NCBI RefSeq assembly: GCF_937616625.2 | Contig: NC_065577.1 | Location: 5,559,001 to 5,623,000 of the forward strand | From: Mercurialis annua | Lineage: Eukaryota > Streptophyta > Magnoliopsida > Malpighiales > Euphorbiaceae | DNA: 64,000 bases | Direction: 5' to 3' | Part shown: piece by piece, positions 22,456 to 33,711 of the stretch | Numbering within the stretch: position 1 is the first letter of the stretch | How the letters are laid out: every line of letters starts with the position of its first letter | The notes under the pieces: model-generated | Told to the model about the DNA's origin: nothing | What the model saw: only the letters and a program-made list of their open reading frames with translations | Databases searched by the model: none | Made by a program: the position numbers and the translations under genes

Positions 22456-23300
22456 ATGTCACAACCTAAAATTTAGACTGAGATCGGTACTAGAAAATGA
22501 GAATGATAGCTCTGAACCCGTAATATATCTATATTTCATTATATTTCTTTTTTAAAGGTGCAAGCTGGCAACAAATATCTTTTCTCAAAATAATTATATA
22601 TATATTGCTCGACCGTTAAAACAATCAACTTTTTATTCATCTCAAGCCATACTATAGCAATAATAATAGGCCAGACCTATATATAAATCACCATATCCTA
22701 TACAAAGTCAAATGCTAAGAATACTGCATAATGTAATATGAAATCTTTAAATCACATACTCTTTACAATAAGACTTTTGAGAAATAAACATTTAAGAGTG
22801 TAATTTTAATATCAACTCCACTTTTTCTGGAAAATAGAAGGAAACTACTGATCAGACAAAATCTAAACGAGTTCGCATAAATTAGATATAAAGATCACAA
22901 TATTGAATTCATATGCAAATTCAATCACTTTGGACCCTCAATTCATAAACATCAACAACCATCAATTACAGTATCTGGACCATACATATAGTCCGTCGCC
23001 TCATACTTTATGATATCTCTATTATAATTTTGGCCGTGCATATCGTGATCCGTCGCCTCAGACTTTTCTTGGGACGTGCATATAATCTGTCGCCTCAGAC
23101 TTTTTGATATTTCTATTATAATCTGAACCGGGTATATAGTATGTCGTCTCAAAATTTAAGATCGGTCATTTAATTATTTATTTAAAGGAGATTTATCTGT
23201 GCTTAGACCGAATATAGACACTAAAAATATCTTCAGGTGGATCAGATTCATAATCTGATTTCCATTCAGTTCAGTTTCCATTAAATTTGGGCTCTACAAT
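22456..23300 (-). mobile_element. Degenerate Gypsy LTR remnant
   Basis: TGTCACAACCTAAAATTTAG, GAGATCGGTACTAG, GAGAATGATAGCTCTGAACC and CGTAATA are decayed versions of the complemented LTR 3' end found at 13497 and 16725. No U3 edge could be set. A degenerate tandem repeat at about 22965-23155 has CCGTCGCCTCAGACTTT and TCTATTATAATTTGG units in about four copies. Confidence 0.45.
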
Positions 23301-24221
23301 TGCATAAAAGGATAATCTTATGGCCATTGGCAACCATATGACAAAAAAGTATGGCCTGCCACTTCAATTAATTTAGCACCATAATTATTTATTTGTAGGT
23401 CCTCTCACCAAGGCCTTGTAATACAATACATGCCCTAGCTAATTTATTATCATAATCTGTACTTCAAAGTTCAAACAAGAAAACTAATGGGTGACCGACA
23501 AACCCATTGGATTTAATAATAAATTGCTCTCAGACTCTTTACATATATTCTTATTCACACTTTTATTTTTTTATTTAATAATTAAATAATATGGTTTTTT
23601 ATTATTAGTTTTGTTAATAACTTTTTTTTATTTTAAATGTTAATCAACTAAGTCATAAGACTTAACTAAAAATTAAATTTCAATCTCATCCTTAAACTTA
23701 TTTTTCACACAAATACAAATAAAAAATATATTTTTATAAGATTGTTTAATAAATCTACTTTAATTTCATTTTTATTTGTTAAAATTTTCTTATTTCATTT
23801 GCTTTTTAAAATAAAAAGTAAAAGATATTTCCCAAAAAATTAAAACATCAATAAATATGTTTAATTAAAGTCATCAAATTATTAGATTTTATAATAATAA
23901 AAATAAATTTTAAAACTAAATTAAACTTGAATTTTTTAATTAATTTTTTTTATTTAGTGACGAATACTAAAAATGAAAGAAACGACTAAAATATTATTTG
24001 AAAAATAAAAATGAACGACAATCATGTTTGAGTGGATTTGCACACATTTGCTCACTTACAATCAGAAGTCTCTGCCGTTACAGGTCTCTCTCCTTCCATT
24101 GAGACGGTCGGTTAGAGCACTCTCATCTTAATAGCTAGAAATAAGAGTGATATTATATGTTAGTTAAGGTATAAAATTCTTCCACATAGTTTGATTTAAG
24201 AAAAAAAAGCACTACATATTA
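23301..24221. other. AT-rich spacer
   Basis: No gene or complete element recognised. Confidence 0.5.
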
Positions 24222-24588
24222 CTCCTTCCGTCCCACCAATATAAGCAAAATGACTATTTTTTGGGCGATCTAAAATATAAGTAAAGTTACTATACTAATT
24301 TGAATAATCAACATCAAATATTAATGTTAACCTTCATTTATTTCAACCACTTTTTTATATTCCATAAATCAGCATTAGTTATCATTTTATACAATACAAT
24401 AATTAATAATAAATTAATGTGTCGAAAATTTAATTATAATTTCAATACAATAATTATATTTTTTATAATATAAATTAATAATATTTAAAGTATTTAAATA
24501 AAATGGAAGTTAATAAAATATAACTACTTTGATCATTGTTTTTTTTTGTGCAAATTTTATTTTGTCTATTTTTATGGGACATATGAAG
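24222..24588. mobile_element. Stowaway-like MITE (367 bp)
   Basis: Starts CTCCTTCCGTCCCACCAATA and ends TTATGGGACATATGAAG, imperfect terminal inverted repeats (about 9 of 13), flanked by TA on both sides (24220-24221 and 24589-24590). TATAAGCAAAATGACTATTT and AAATATAAGTAAAGTTAC inside are typical of plant Stowaway (Tc1/mariner-derived) MITEs. Confidence 0.8.
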
Positions 24589-24634
24589 TATTATATATTT
24601 AAGACATATGAGTAATATGCTCTTGATTTAATTT

Positions 24635-24949
24635 GGGTTAGTTACATAAAAGTCACGACCTTTGCACGAATTTTCATTTTAATCACGACTTTTAAAAGTT
24701 AACATATAAAACCACGACCTTTCATTTTTTTTAAATCTATCATCAAACCAATTTTTAGTGTATTTTTGATGACGTGGCCACCATAATCCGATAGATTTGA
24801 AAAAAACTGAAAGCTAAAATTCACCGGAAAAATAGTCGGTGATAGATTTGAAAAAAAATGAAAGGTCATAGTTTTATATGGCAATTTTTAAAAGTGGTGA
24901 TTAGAATGAAAATTCGTGTAAAGGTCGTGACTTTTTATGAAATTTACTC
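24635..24949. mobile_element. MULE-type MITE (315 bp)
   Basis: Near-complete inverted repeat. The left arm has AAAAGTCACGACCTTTGCAC and GAATTTTCATTTTAATCACG; the right arm has the complement (AAGGTCGTGACTTTTTATG). An exact 9-bp target duplication ATTTAATTT lies at 24626-24634 and 24950-24958. Non-coding. Confidence 0.9.
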
Positions 24950-25113
24950 ATTTAATTTTAAAAATATTCTCTTTACTTGATGTACTAAAAATAAGGTGTG
25001 ATAACTCGAAATACAGACATGAGACAGACATGAGATTATCTACACTTTGATGGTTAAGTTCAAAAATATGACACGTGTAAATGAATGGTAAAAGGAATTT
25101 TTTTTACTCAAGT

Positions 25114-25331
25114 GACCATGTTTGATTCATGAAATATATTCGAAATAGAATAAATATTCCATATTGAATAGTTATTTCTCACTTTGATTCATAAAATAAT
25201 AACTTCGTGATTGTTATTTTATGATTTTGTGGATTAACTATTCCTCTTAAAAAGTAGTGAATATGTATTTCATTTCTCATGGAATAGATATTATATTTCA
25301 TAATATTCCATTATATGAACTAAACATGACC
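25114..25331. mobile_element. Small inverted-repeat MITE (about 218 bp)
   Basis: Left end GACCATGTTTGATTCATGAA; right end TATGAACTAAACATGACC is complementary with a few mismatches. Only the right half of this element is present in the second copy of the flanking duplication (39616 onward), which shows that the second copy is truncated inside it. Confidence 0.6.
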
Positions 25332-25771
25332 TAAAAGAAAATGCAGCATAGATTACAACAAAGTAAATTTCAAAAAGGACAAGCTCAGTGATAGTTTTTA
25401 ATTTTTACTTGAAAGAAAATCCGCAAAATTACAAGGCTATCCACTTTTTTTTATTAAAATAAAAATTCATTGATTAGAAGATTATTCGAGAACAAAATGC
25501 AGTTAAACTCAAGAGGTGGATATAGATACCTTTTTCTTATTATCCAATAAAGAACTGTTCTTACTAACCCAATCTGCAACATTGTTTTGGATTCTGCTAA
25601 TATGTTCAAACTTACAAGATTGAATAGACTTAACAAGTGTTATAATCTCATCCACTACAGGCTGAATAATTCTTGGAATAACTTTGTTATTACGGTTACA
25701 TTGATGAATCACAACTGAGGAATCAAATTAACAATCAACTTAAGACCAATTTAAGTTAATTGTAGTTCTAA
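25238..25771 (-). repeat. Flanking duplication copy 1: MITE half plus LINE RNase H tail
   Basis: Matches 39616-40130 in the same orientation, at roughly 95% by eye with a 15-bp indel near 25527. On the minus strand the segment 25770-25490 reads like the end of a plant LINE RNase H domain: NRNNKVIPRIIQPVVDEIIT followed by FEHISRIQNNVADWVSKNSS, the typical His...NxxADxL/VSK ending. It stops at 25771 against the tail of the older LTR element. Confidence 0.8.
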
Positions 25772-25958
25772 ATGGAACTTAATAGTGTTTAACTTATTTA
25801 ATGGTTTTGCTTTTGTGATTGTTTAGTGGAAGAATATTTGGAGGTTTCACGACGGTTAGATGCGTTTTGTTCAACTTGTTATAAAAACATTTCGTTGAGT
25901 TTTACGTCAGTAATTTTATTTGAAATTCGAGGACGAATTTTTAATAAGTTGGGGAGAA
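25772..25958 (+). mobile_element. 3' internal tail and polypurine tract of the older LTR element
   Basis: TTCGAGGACGAATTTTTAAT followed by AAGTTGGGGAGAA directly before the LTR edge at 25959. The same arrangement (CGAGGACGAAATTTAAATAA, GTTGGGGAGAA) precedes the 3' LTR at 33712, so this is the 3' end of the internal region and PPT of a related older element. The rest of its internal region and its 5' LTR are missing. Confidence 0.8.
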
Positions 25959-26194
25959 TGTAATATTCCGTAAATTTTTGTTAAATGTTTTCGATGAGTT
26001 CCGAAAATAAAAATGATTGTTGCGGATTCTTAGTTCATTTTGGAGTCATTTAAATATTTTGGATTTGGGTCAAGGTTCAATTTTGTGGGGCTAATCAAAT
26101 TATGGTTCAACCATAATGGTTGAACCAAAAGGGATCCAACTCAGGTCTCGTACGAGACCTGAGATTTGTGTCTGGTCTCGTTCGAGACTGTAAG
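25959..26194 (+). mobile_element. Older LTR, 5' part (interrupted by the young element)
   Basis: Begins TGTAATATTCCG. It is split by the young element at 26195-36707 and continues at 36708. It carries perfect palindromes at 26103-26127 (arms TGGTTCAACCA), 26140-26163 (centred on CTCGTACGAG) and 26175-26188 (GTCTCGTTCGAGAC). Confidence 0.85.
26190..26194 (+). repeat. Target site duplication, left copy (GTAAG)
   Basis: GTAAG here and at 36708-36712 directly flank the young LTR element. A 5-bp duplication is what Gypsy integrases produce. Confidence 0.9.
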
Positions 26195-29190
26195 TGTAAT
26201 ATCCCGTTTTTTTTTAAAAAAAAAATCCAACCAGTTTCCGGTAATTTTTGGGGTCGTTTGCGGATTTGCGATTCCGGTTGTTTTTGATCTTGGGTTTGGA
26301 TCGATTTTTGGGTTGTGGTTCAACCAAGTTGTGGTTGAACTAAACTTTGATTCAACCATGTTGCGGTTGAACCAAACTTGATTCAACTAGCTGAATTGTT
26401 TGGTCATCGTGACCCGGTTACTTCAGTTGTTGCGTGCTGCAACATTCCTTTTCCTTCCTTAATTATATAAGACTTTACATGTGTTTTAAACCCTAATTGA
26501 TTCTTATCATTTTTTTAACCTAGCCGTCACATACATCATCAAAGCCCTCCAAAATCATTCATCCTTCACCCATTTTTTTTCTGGAAAATCTCGGTAAGAT
26601 ATTTGATCATTCTCAGTTTTTGTTCTTTAATCGATACTTTGGTTCTTGACTCGTTCTTCTTCGTTTTAGCATCAAATTGAGATCTGTCTCGTCTTAGCAG
26701 TAGTAGACACAATCCTCTACAATCCCAAAGCTTCGGAATCGAATTTGGTACGTTATTCTGTCCGTTCTAGTCGCCGTCGTTTCACCGCTTTTGTTACTTT
26801 TGGTTGATGTTACTTGTTCCTTTCTGCTGATTGTTTTCTTTCTCTATTTGGGCTGATTATGATGTTCTTAAGCTATAAACTGATTAAGATTGTTGTTTAG
26901 TAAATTGCTTTAGTGTTATTTCTTAATGTCGTTTTTTTGGTTTTGAAGAAGCGACCATCTGATATTCATTTCTTAAGAATAAGGAGTGTTATGATAACTT
27001 TTATGGGGTTCCTTCTTTTGTTTATGATCCATGTGATTGGGTTCGAACATATTGCGGTATGGCTTTGGAGTTATAGCTGTTCATGTTTTTTTTGGTTATG
27101 TCTATGGCTTCTTGGCGGGTTTTGTATTTAATTCATTAATGGGTTGTTTGCTTACTGTTCTATCGATATAGCTTCTTTCAAATGTTGGCCATTGTTTTTT
27201 TATTCAAGAGTAGCGACTGCATGTGTTTTGTTCATTATTAGAGAAATAAAACGTTAAGGTGATTTCATGATTTTTAGTTTTCATGATAAATAGTTGGCGG
27301 GATTAATATTTTCAAAAGTGAGGTTGGCATGGTGATGAACTATTTCTATATGTTATAACATGGAAATTTGTTTTGGTTATAAGTTTGATAACCTGTCAAT
27401 TTTTCATTTGTATGTTGGTGGCAGTGGTTGTTTGAAATGGAAGTGATGGCTAAAGGGTTAATTAGTCACTGATTTATTTTGTTTTAATCAATTGAATTCT
27501 CTAAGTTAATCACCAATTAATCACATTTTATCTACCGCTATTTGTTTTTGACTTAACTTTCGGATTTCGTTTCGATTTATAATTTGGCAATTTGATAGTA
27601 TTATTTTAAATCTAAAAATAATGTTAATTTTATTTATAATTTAAATTATTTTAATTATTATGAATGAAAAGTAAATATTTACTATTTAACCTATAATTTT
27701 ATAATTACTCGGGTGATAATTATTATTTTGGAAATTTTGGCTAAGTGTGCCAAATTGATTAATTTATAGATTATCTTTTAATTTATTTTCTTAACTTAGT
27801 TTAGTTAAGTAATTGCCGGTAACTATTGGTTACTTCTATTTCAAGTTATTGAGTTTCGATTTTAAGTAGTAATTATTATTTTATCAAAAAGTATTATTTA
27901 AGTATTATAAACTCTGGTTTATATTTTGATAAAATATTTTGGGTCGGGTTAGACTTGGGTCACCCGACATGAGAGATAGCTTGGTAGTTATTGGTAACTC
28001 GGCTAACCCAATATTTGAGGAAATAAAGATTTAAGTTATTATTTAAATATTATTTAAGTAATATTTTCTGGAGTGGATTTTAAAGCGGAAACCCAATAGA
28101 CTTGGCTTATTTATTTTTTAACTAATGCATTACTCGATGTGGTTCGTTTTTGACTCGGGTCATTACGTGATTAATTGTCCATTCTGTTTTGGCTATGCTT
28201 GTGTGAGACTTGGTATTGTGCTAGTCCTATGTGGTGTCTAGTATTCTTAGAGTTAGGGTTGGATTTTTAACTTATATATTGTTTTAGACCCGTCGACTGC
28301 TCGTGCTTCGGAGTCTACGCAGTGTTAGCTGTTTGTCAAGATTCACGTGGATAAGCAAGCAGTGAGTTTGTAGTGCTATTTACCGCTTTATTAAGTACCG
28401 CAATTTATTTTAATATTATAAATGCTTTTGAATTGTTTTAAACGATTGTGGATCTGGATTGAAACGAGCTACTCGATAGGCTTGTATCGAGACTGTGTGC
28501 ACCGGTAAGTACTCTGGGAATCGGCAGACTAAAGTCTTGCTTACGCTGGTATATATATATGACGAGGATTTGTTCCCGTCCACTTTGGGTTTATATTTTT
28601 CGGTATGATATGTCATACTCACGCTGGGATCATTTCAATACTGTATTTCCATAATCATATTATATTAGTATAAAATGTTTTGATTTAAGGGTTTTAAACT
28701 TAATAAATGTAAATAGTATTGCGAACTCATCTCAGTATATCTGACCCCGTTGTTTTCCCAAATTTTCCAGGTTTATGATTTGAAAGCTGGTCCACTCCGA
28801 TCCTTTTGATTCTTCGGAGGTTTTTATGTTATTTTAACTAGTTACTGTTTTCAAACTCTTAGACCGCAGTAGAACTAGTTTATTATATATTACATTGATA
28901 TTACACTCTGGGATTATCGATTTGATCGATTATTTATTATTAGCATGTTTACCCTGGATTACTTTAATATTATAGTTAAGGCATGTTGTTGAACATTTTT
29001 GGATAATTAAGTTATTTATATTAGACCTGTAATATAAATTGCTATACTTAGGTTGGAGTCTCGGTTGCCCCCGAGCAGTTTTCTGCAGGTTTAAATATTT
29101 AATTGTTTTCCGCAAGGTTTGCTACGGGTTTTGGTACGACCATACCCATACCCTAGCGCCGGTCCCGATCCATGAAATTGGGTCGTGACA
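26195..29190 (+). repeat. 5' LTR of the young element (2,996 bp)
   Basis: Starts TGTAATATCCCG and ends GGGTCGTGACA. Inverted GGTTCAACCA / TGGTTGAAC units cluster at 26317-26390. Further in are a CACCCGACATGAGAG...GGTAACTCGGCTAACCC block near 27960, a GTGCACCGGTAAGTACTC block near 28500, CTGACCCCGTTGTTTTCC near 28742, and TTGCCCCCGAGCAG near 29066. These are conserved in the other LTRs of the window. Confidence 0.95.
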
Positions 29191-29194
29191 AAGT

Positions 29195-29206
29195 TGGTAT
29201 CAGAGC
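29195..29206 (+). promoter_or_regulatory. Primer-binding site (initiator tRNA-Met)
   Basis: TGGTATCAGAGC lies 4 bp after the 5' LTR. It is complementary to the 3' end of plant initiator methionyl-tRNA, the usual minus-strand primer of plant Gypsy and Copia elements. Confidence 0.95.
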
Positions 29207-32200
29207 TTTGGTTCAAACCAAGGCCATTGCTTGCTATGTGTGTACTCTGTTAAGTTGTTATAGAGTCATAGGAACTACTGCGGAATTAGGTTCACGTCTT
29301 GTCATTGAAACGTCATCTTTTGATTTTAAAACTTTCTGCCTGCACCGATAGGATTGCGTCAAGTCAGTCATTAATTATGCTTTGATTTGATGTTTTTATT
29401 TTACTATATTGATGTTATTTCACTTGGGTGAATTAATTGCTTATGATTTCTCGGGAAATCTTATGTTGGTAATTTTCTTTATGTCATACTTGAGTATGAT
29501 GTAAATTGCCTTATCTTTGTGATGTTGCTTTTCATTTGGATAATACATTTTGGCTGTTATACTTTAAGGATGTTGTTGATGTTAAAATATTTTGTCGGTA
29601 CTTCTGGTTATTGCCGTGAACTTCGATTTCAAAAATTTATATTTGTTAGGCTTTGAAATTGTTTTGGGTTAAATGATTTTTGACCGAAAAAAAAAAAAAA
29701 ATCTTTTTCACATTTTGTGAATTACGTTGTTGGCCACTTATTGGTTTTAAATTACCTTAAGGATATTATTTTTGCCTAACTGGTGTTTGACTCAAAAAGG
29801 TCAAATGGTTAGTCTGGACACGACACCCTAAAATATTATTTTCAATATCTTGTCAGTAAAATGAAATCTGTTTATTTTAAAGTCTTACATTTGACTAAGG
29901 ATTGAAAAAGGGTTGTTATTTTGAAATAAAATGAAATTCTTGTATTTTAAAAATTAAAATGTTACGTCTAGCTTGGTGTTTTCAAAATGATTGTTTTGAA
30001 ATAATTTTTAAAGGCGATACCGATTTGATAATTTAACATAATTTTGTAATTTTACCATATTTCGATTTGTCAACACTTTAGTGTTGTTGGTCTTATGCTT
30101 GATTTACTAATTTTGATTGAAGCCAGTATTTTTGAAAAGATTGTTAAAAAATAATAATAATTGTTTTTCCACTTGAGCGATGAGTTGATGTTATTACTTT
30201 GGGTAACGTCGAGCTACCTATTTTGAAAATATTGAGATTTATTTTCAAAAGGCGTTTTTTTTTTCAGATTTGAAAATGTGTTGCATACGTTTTATAAATG
30301 GATATTATGGGTTTGACTTGGGTCACCCAAATTTGGAGTTGAGTTTGGAAGTGGTAATCACTCGGCTAACTCGATGATTTTAAATTGAGGTGTTTGGGAA
30401 CAATTATATCTATTGTTTTATAAAAAAAAAAAAAGGGTTTTCCGGAAAATGATTTTTAAAACTGTGGGGTTCGACATGAACTTGAAAACTATTTTGTAAA
30501 TTTTATTTTGATAAGTACTTTTTAACCAATATCTTTATTATTTTGATTGAAGTTGATGTGTTGAAAATGTTATTGTATGATTTAAATTTTCATCAATTAC
30601 GGGTTGTTTTGAGTTGTCACCATGTCGGTAAGAATTTGTTGACCATATAAAATGTTGCATGCTTAATCTTTTGGAATTATATTGGTTAGCTACCCTAATG
30701 AGTAAATATTTTACTACAAGATACTTAAGTGCTTTTCGGATGGGTGAACAAGTATTGACCTATATTACTAAGTCGATATTTGTGTCTCTCATTAAGTTAT
30801 GCCATGGTAGTTTTGTGCTCGTTTGCCTCATTTTGTGAAGTATCACGTGAGGATACTTCTCGCTAGTTTTCTTTGGCTTAATTTTGGTATTGGTATCGAT
30901 GTGCGATTTGAACCTTCGTTTTCTTTTACCCTGCGATTAGTTTTGATGTTATAATTGTATTAGCCGGATCTAGCGTTTGACCCTGGAAATCGAAGTGATT
31001 AATTTTGTTATCAGGAAATTTGAGGAGCGATTCTCAAGATTTGTTTTCACATTCGATTTCAAAATCTGTCCTTGTCAGAAAAAGGCGATTTGAGTTATAT
31101 TACTCAGTACCGTGGAATAATTCTTCTCGTGAGTGTTTGTCTCGTGCGTGGAATTTTGAACGTTATGCGTTTCTAGGTCGGGCTCGTTTGTGACGATTTG
31201 CTGTATCGAAATTTATGATTGTTAGCATTCTAGAATTAGATATGGAATTTGTGAATCGAGGTAGATCAGTGCAGTAATACACTGGTGTTTTCTTTAGGTA
31301 GATCGGTGAAACACCGAAACTGATAGTGGAGCTGTGAAGGCGGTCGTGTTATTTGTTGCCTTTGGAAAATTTTGAGGGGGAACTTGTTGTTAGGTAAATT
31401 TTTAGTTTCGTTGTTGATTTTGGGTTATTTCGTTTTTTTTGACATTCAAATTGGTGGACTAGGATAAAGGAAATGGGCAAATATGTCAAGATGGTCGATT
31501 TCACGTCTCACAGAGTGTAATGTTTAGAAAATCTTTCGAGGGAAAATTGATTTCAAATGTTAACTTGTTAAAGTAATTGAAATGTTTTTATCACGTAATT
31601 GTGCCCAGACATGTCATGAACATGCATTTTGAAATGTCACGAATAGAAAACTGCATTGAGCATTGAGCATGAGCACTAATTAAAAGAGAAATAAATAATT
31701 GATACATGCATTTAGAACATTCATCACGACATTAAATTATTAGGGTTGAATGCAACTCTTTGGGGATGAGAGCTGTCATCACCCTGGCGCACAATTATGT
31801 AAAATAAATTTTATCAGTGAGACTTTTCAAGAAAAATATTTTGTTATAAACTCGCGAGTTATATTTTGAAAATAGTGTTTAAAAGGTTGTTAAATTTCAA
31901 ACGGTTTTGAAATTTTTATCCGGTTAGTATCTAGACAAATACTCTGTGACGACGGTGGTGATTTAGGAGGAATTGCATCGTAAGGAATTGTTTTATATTG
32001 TTGGAGTATCTGTGTTTTGTAAATAGAAGCTATGCTTATAAAGTTACACTCGAGGTTTAGTTGTTGTAAGTGCGGAAAAATTTTCGGATTAAAGAATTGT
32101 GTCAGCTTAGAGTATATAATTTGAGGATTTTAGTTTTAAAGAAAATTGGTTATGCTCTACGTGTTCATTTACACTGAAAGATTTAAAAGGAATTTTACTT

Positions 32201-33701
32201 TTACAAATTCAAATTCTGTTTAATAAGTTTTGGTACCAGTAAGGGAATATTCTGTAAACTAAGGGATTCTTATTTGCAAAATTTTATTTTTTGAGAAAGA
32301 AGTGAAATTTTGTTAGTTTTGACTAAAAGTGGATTTTAAAGATTTTTTTAAATGAACGATTTTATGAAATCGTGAATTTATTTTGAAAGTAAGGTTCGGT
32401 TGTGATTTCAAATTGAAAGTGTATTATTATGTTGATGCGTTTACAAAACTAGAAGATTTTTCAACAGGTCAATTATCTTTGGTTGAAAATGAAATTAAAC
32501 TTGAGAAACTAGTGATTTCAAAATAAAGGGGGGCGGTGTTATTATATATTATTTTTACGAGAAGCGTTTTTCTAAGGAAAATTGTTTTGAGCATAACCAA
32601 TAATCTGATTAAATTGCGATTTGATTTATATGATCTTCTGTAGGATTCGAGATTATAATGATCGATAAAAAAAATTGAGAATGAAAAATTTTGTTGTCAG
32701 GAGTTTAAATTATGTATTCCTTACAAATTGGTGTGCTTCTTACGACTGGGTTCGAAAAGTTGATGGTACTATCGAGTTGATCTTAGTTGGTGGAACCGAA
32801 ACGATTCTAATGGTGTTAGTTTACAACCGTTATTTTGTGAGAGCGTATTTGATCACGATGACATTTTGAATAGTTGTTAAGTATTTTCTGATATGCGGTG
32901 TTTGGTGTTGTGACCACAATAAGTGATATAGTGCGTAGGCGTTAAGGAATGTAAGATTATTTCCAGTGAGAGTGTCTGTATGTTTCGGTTTGTAGCATTG
33001 GAGTTTCGCTTAGTAAGATCACGATGTGAATTTTGAGATTTATTCCTACATTGTAGTGTTACTTTGGTAGTCTTTGAAACTTGAGCATGTTATTTTAAAA
33101 TATTTTCCTAGTTAGCGTGTTGGTTATATTTCCGGTTGGGAATAAATTCTTATTCATTCACACGTGGTGTTTGGAGAGACGTTTGAGGTACCAAATTGTT
33201 GAATTTAGAATTTTTCGCGTATGCGTGTGGTGATTATTTGAATTTCAATTCAGTTTTAGATTCGAGGTCAAATTTCTCTAAGTTGGGAAGAATGTTACAC
33301 CCTATATAGTTTCGGCGTATTTTTTTTCGGTTGATTTATGTTTTGTTTCGTTTGGAATTTCCCCAGATTTCGTTGTGGTAAGTTTTTCGTTTGGCGAGAT
33401 TTTGTTTTCCTTAGGAATTTTCCTAATGTGGGTTTTATCGGTAGTGTTAAGAAAAAGTTAGTTTTTTTTTTTTTTTTTCAAGTTTGGTTAGTACTTGAAG
33501 TATGTGAGCAGTGCTGTGAAAGTTATCATTCGCGAGAAATCTGTCGAGAGTGCGATTGTGTGTTCTTTCTATCTTCTTGGGATTCGTTAATTTTTAATTT
33601 GCGTGTTAGGAGTGGTGTTTGGTGCGCGTTGTTGCCAATTTTTTTTTGTTTTTTTTTTTTTTGTGGTTTTGTAGTAATTTCGAGGACGAAATTTAAATAA
33701 G
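29207..33701 (+). other. Non-coding internal region of the young element
   Basis: About 4.5 kb with frequent stops in all frames. The longest open frames (for example 31005-31193, 32675-32869 and 33338-33700) have no recognisable domain and biased T-rich or F-rich composition. One internal segment near 30300-30370 (GGTCACCCAAATTTGG...CTCGGCTAACTCG) resembles the LTR block near 27960, so part of the internal region may be LTR-derived. Confidence 0.8.
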
Positions 33702-33711
33702 TTGGGGAGAA
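33702..33711 (+). promoter_or_regulatory. Polypurine tract
   Basis: TTGGGGAGAA directly upstream of the 3' LTR, the plus-strand primer. The same motif precedes the older LTR at 25959. Confidence 0.85.

Noticed and set aside
25454..25712. Two overlapping minus-strand frames as a host gene
   Set aside because: They match the C-terminal end of a LINE RNase H domain and are duplicated at 39.9 kb with extra stops; a mobile-element remnant.
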